A stretch of 64,000 nucleotides of DNA from Russula earlei. Its lineage: Eukaryota; Basidiomycota; Agaricomycetes; Russulales; Russulaceae. A program made the position numbers and the translations under genes. The DNA lies in assembly GCA_025769875.1 (NCBI GenBank), contig JAGFNK010000045.1:1-64000 (forward strand), given 5' to 3'. The notes beneath the pieces are model-generated. The model was not told the origin of the DNA and did no database searches. It saw only the letters and a list, made by a program, of their open reading frames with translations. This document shows positions 62,922-64,000 of this stretch, piece after piece; position 1 is the stretch's first letter; each line of letters opens with the position of its first letter.

Positions 62922-64000
62922 GATTTCGACGTCTCTGCCGTCCTGCCTGGGTCTCAATCTCACCGCATCACCCGCCTTCGCTATTGCCACCTCAGTCTTG
63001 CCCACCTCCGTCGCTGCTCCGTCCGCCCCAGTGGCCCCAGCCTCAGCCTCAGTATCTGCCGTCGTACCAGTTCCGTTCACTGCCAACCCCGTCTTCGTCT
63101 CGTTAGCCGCCGCGCCCTCATCCGCCATAGCACCAGCATTGCCAGCTGTTGCCTCTACGTCTCCCGTCTCCAGCTCAGTCTCGTCTGCCGCCACAGTAGC
63201 CTCAGTCGTGCCAGCCACTGACTTCGCATCAGCCTCCGTCTTAGCCTCGCCCGCACTCGTCACTTCAGCCCAGTCCGCCGTATTGCCAGTATTGCCAGCC
63301 GCTGCCATCTCTGCCATGCCCTCAGCCCCAGTCGTCTCAGTCTCAGCCGCCACCACCACGCCCTCAGCCTCGTCCGTCGCCTCGTCCGCCGCCGTTCCGG
63401 GCCTAGTCCCAGCCACCGCTCTGTCCCCACCGTCTGCCGTCACCCCTGCGTCGCCCACTGCCGTCTCCCTTCCCGTTGCCGTGCCCTCCATTATCGCCTC
63501 CGCTCCATCCGTCTTTGTCGCCGCACCAGTTCCGTCCATCACTGCCTCCTTGGTCTCACCCTCAGTCTTCGTCTCAGCGCCCGCCGCATCAGTCTCAGTT
63601 TCGCGCGACCCAGCACCGCCGCACCGTCGCAACCTCTCACCACCAGCACCACCCCAGAAGACCAAGAAGGCCTTGGCCACGAACTTAGCCACGACGCGCC
63701 ACAAAAGGAGCAGCAGCCGCCACCACGCCGCCGCCGCCGCCGCAGGAGAGGCAGCCACCGACGCCAACAGCACACCGCACCCCGCCTCCCACATCGCCTC
63801 CCCGTCTGTTCGTGCGCTCTTGCCCATGTCTGCTGCCAATGGAGACGACCCCGCCACCGCCACCGCAAGACGACAAATGCCACCCTCGTGCAAGCCGCCC
63901 CACGTATCCTCCTTCTCGAGTCCTCGCCACCTACGCCTCTGTCTACGAACTCATGCTCGCCGCCTACACCTCCGCTCCTTGTCCACGCCCGCTGCTGCCG
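62922..64000 (+). CDS. Partial Ala/Val/Ser/Pro-rich protein, runs off the window end
   Basis: Open from a CTAG acceptor at 62918-62921 to the window edge with no stop (about 359 codons). It begins ISTSLPSCLGLNLTASPAFA, continues for about 220 residues with imperfect short A-S-V-P repeats, and ends with a basic and His-rich region (HKRSSSRHH then Ala6). Codon third positions are mostly C, typical of GC-rich fungal exons. The opposite strand also has an open frame (62910-63893) with an Ala/Glu/Thr-rich product and cannot be excluded. If real, the plus protein is mucin- or wall-like. No start codon could be placed. Confidence 0.4.

Noticed and set aside
62910..63893. 327-codon minus-strand frame opposite the Ala/Val/Ser/Pro-rich frame
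   Set aside because: The plus frame has a better codon third-position pattern and a plausible splice acceptor; the minus product is a low-complexity mirror.

Overview
The window is nuclear DNA of a basidiomycete fungus, most likely an Agaricomycete. Genes are dense and mostly split by short (about 45-60 nt) GT-AG introns. The protein set is typically fungal: C-8 sterol isomerase, a Cys-rich copper ATPase, an H2A/H2B pair whose H2A ends in SQE, and an Erv25-type p24 protein. There is no sign of prokaryotic, plasmid, viral or transposon DNA, and I found no rRNA, tRNA or CRISPR. Genus and species cannot be read from the sequence alone.

Layout. 1-2.3 kb: no gene. 2.3-5.5 kb: a divergent pair, a zinc polyol dehydrogenase and a KduD-like SDR. 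5.5-9.3 kb: no gene seen. 9.3-19.0 kb: malic enzyme (-) and a large many-intron ABCC transporter (+). 19.2-25.5 kb: compact block with ERV25, a tRNA-dihydrouridine synthase, a methyltransferase, a CFA20-domain protein and an alpha/beta hydrolase. 27.5-29.2 kb: PP1 catalytic subunit (GLC7). 30.6-32.0 kb: coiled-coil nuclear-type protein. 33.8-37.7 kb: a RING-PH-VWA protein resembling the Far1/Ste5 pheromone-pathway scaffolds. 39.7-42.5 kb: a two-RRM protein of Gbp2/Hrb1 type. 43.0-46.6 kb: Pca1/CrpA-like copper P1B-ATPase with a Cys-rich N-terminus. 48.9-50.4 kb: divergent H2A/H2B. 50.6-52.7 kb: divergent ERG2/SPC2. 52.9-55.1 kb: protoporphyrinogen oxidase. 55.2-57.8 kb: a membrane protein divergent from a PWI-domain SR protein. 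58.6-60.4 kb: a second, divergent PP1-type phosphatase. 61.8-62.4 kb: a small secreted protein of 31-residue repeats. 62.9-64.0 kb: an Ala/Val/Ser/Pro-rich reading frame running off the end.

Most genes are housekeeping and do not form one pathway. Local pairs that may be co-regulated are H2A/H2B, the two sugar dehydrogenases, ERG2/SPC2 (both ER) and DUS/methyltransferase.

The most unusual features are: (i) single extra bases that break otherwise well-conserved frames in four genes (Far1-like, H2B, SPC2, PP1-like), always an insertion and never a loss; (ii) the RING-PH-VWA scaffold candidate; (iii) the secreted 31-residue repeat protein; (iv) a CFA20 (ciliary) domain protein in a fungus with no cilium; (v) a frame-neutral GC-AG intron in the SR protein. 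Splice sites were placed by eye from GT/AG signals and family similarity, so exon edges are models rather than transcript evidence.
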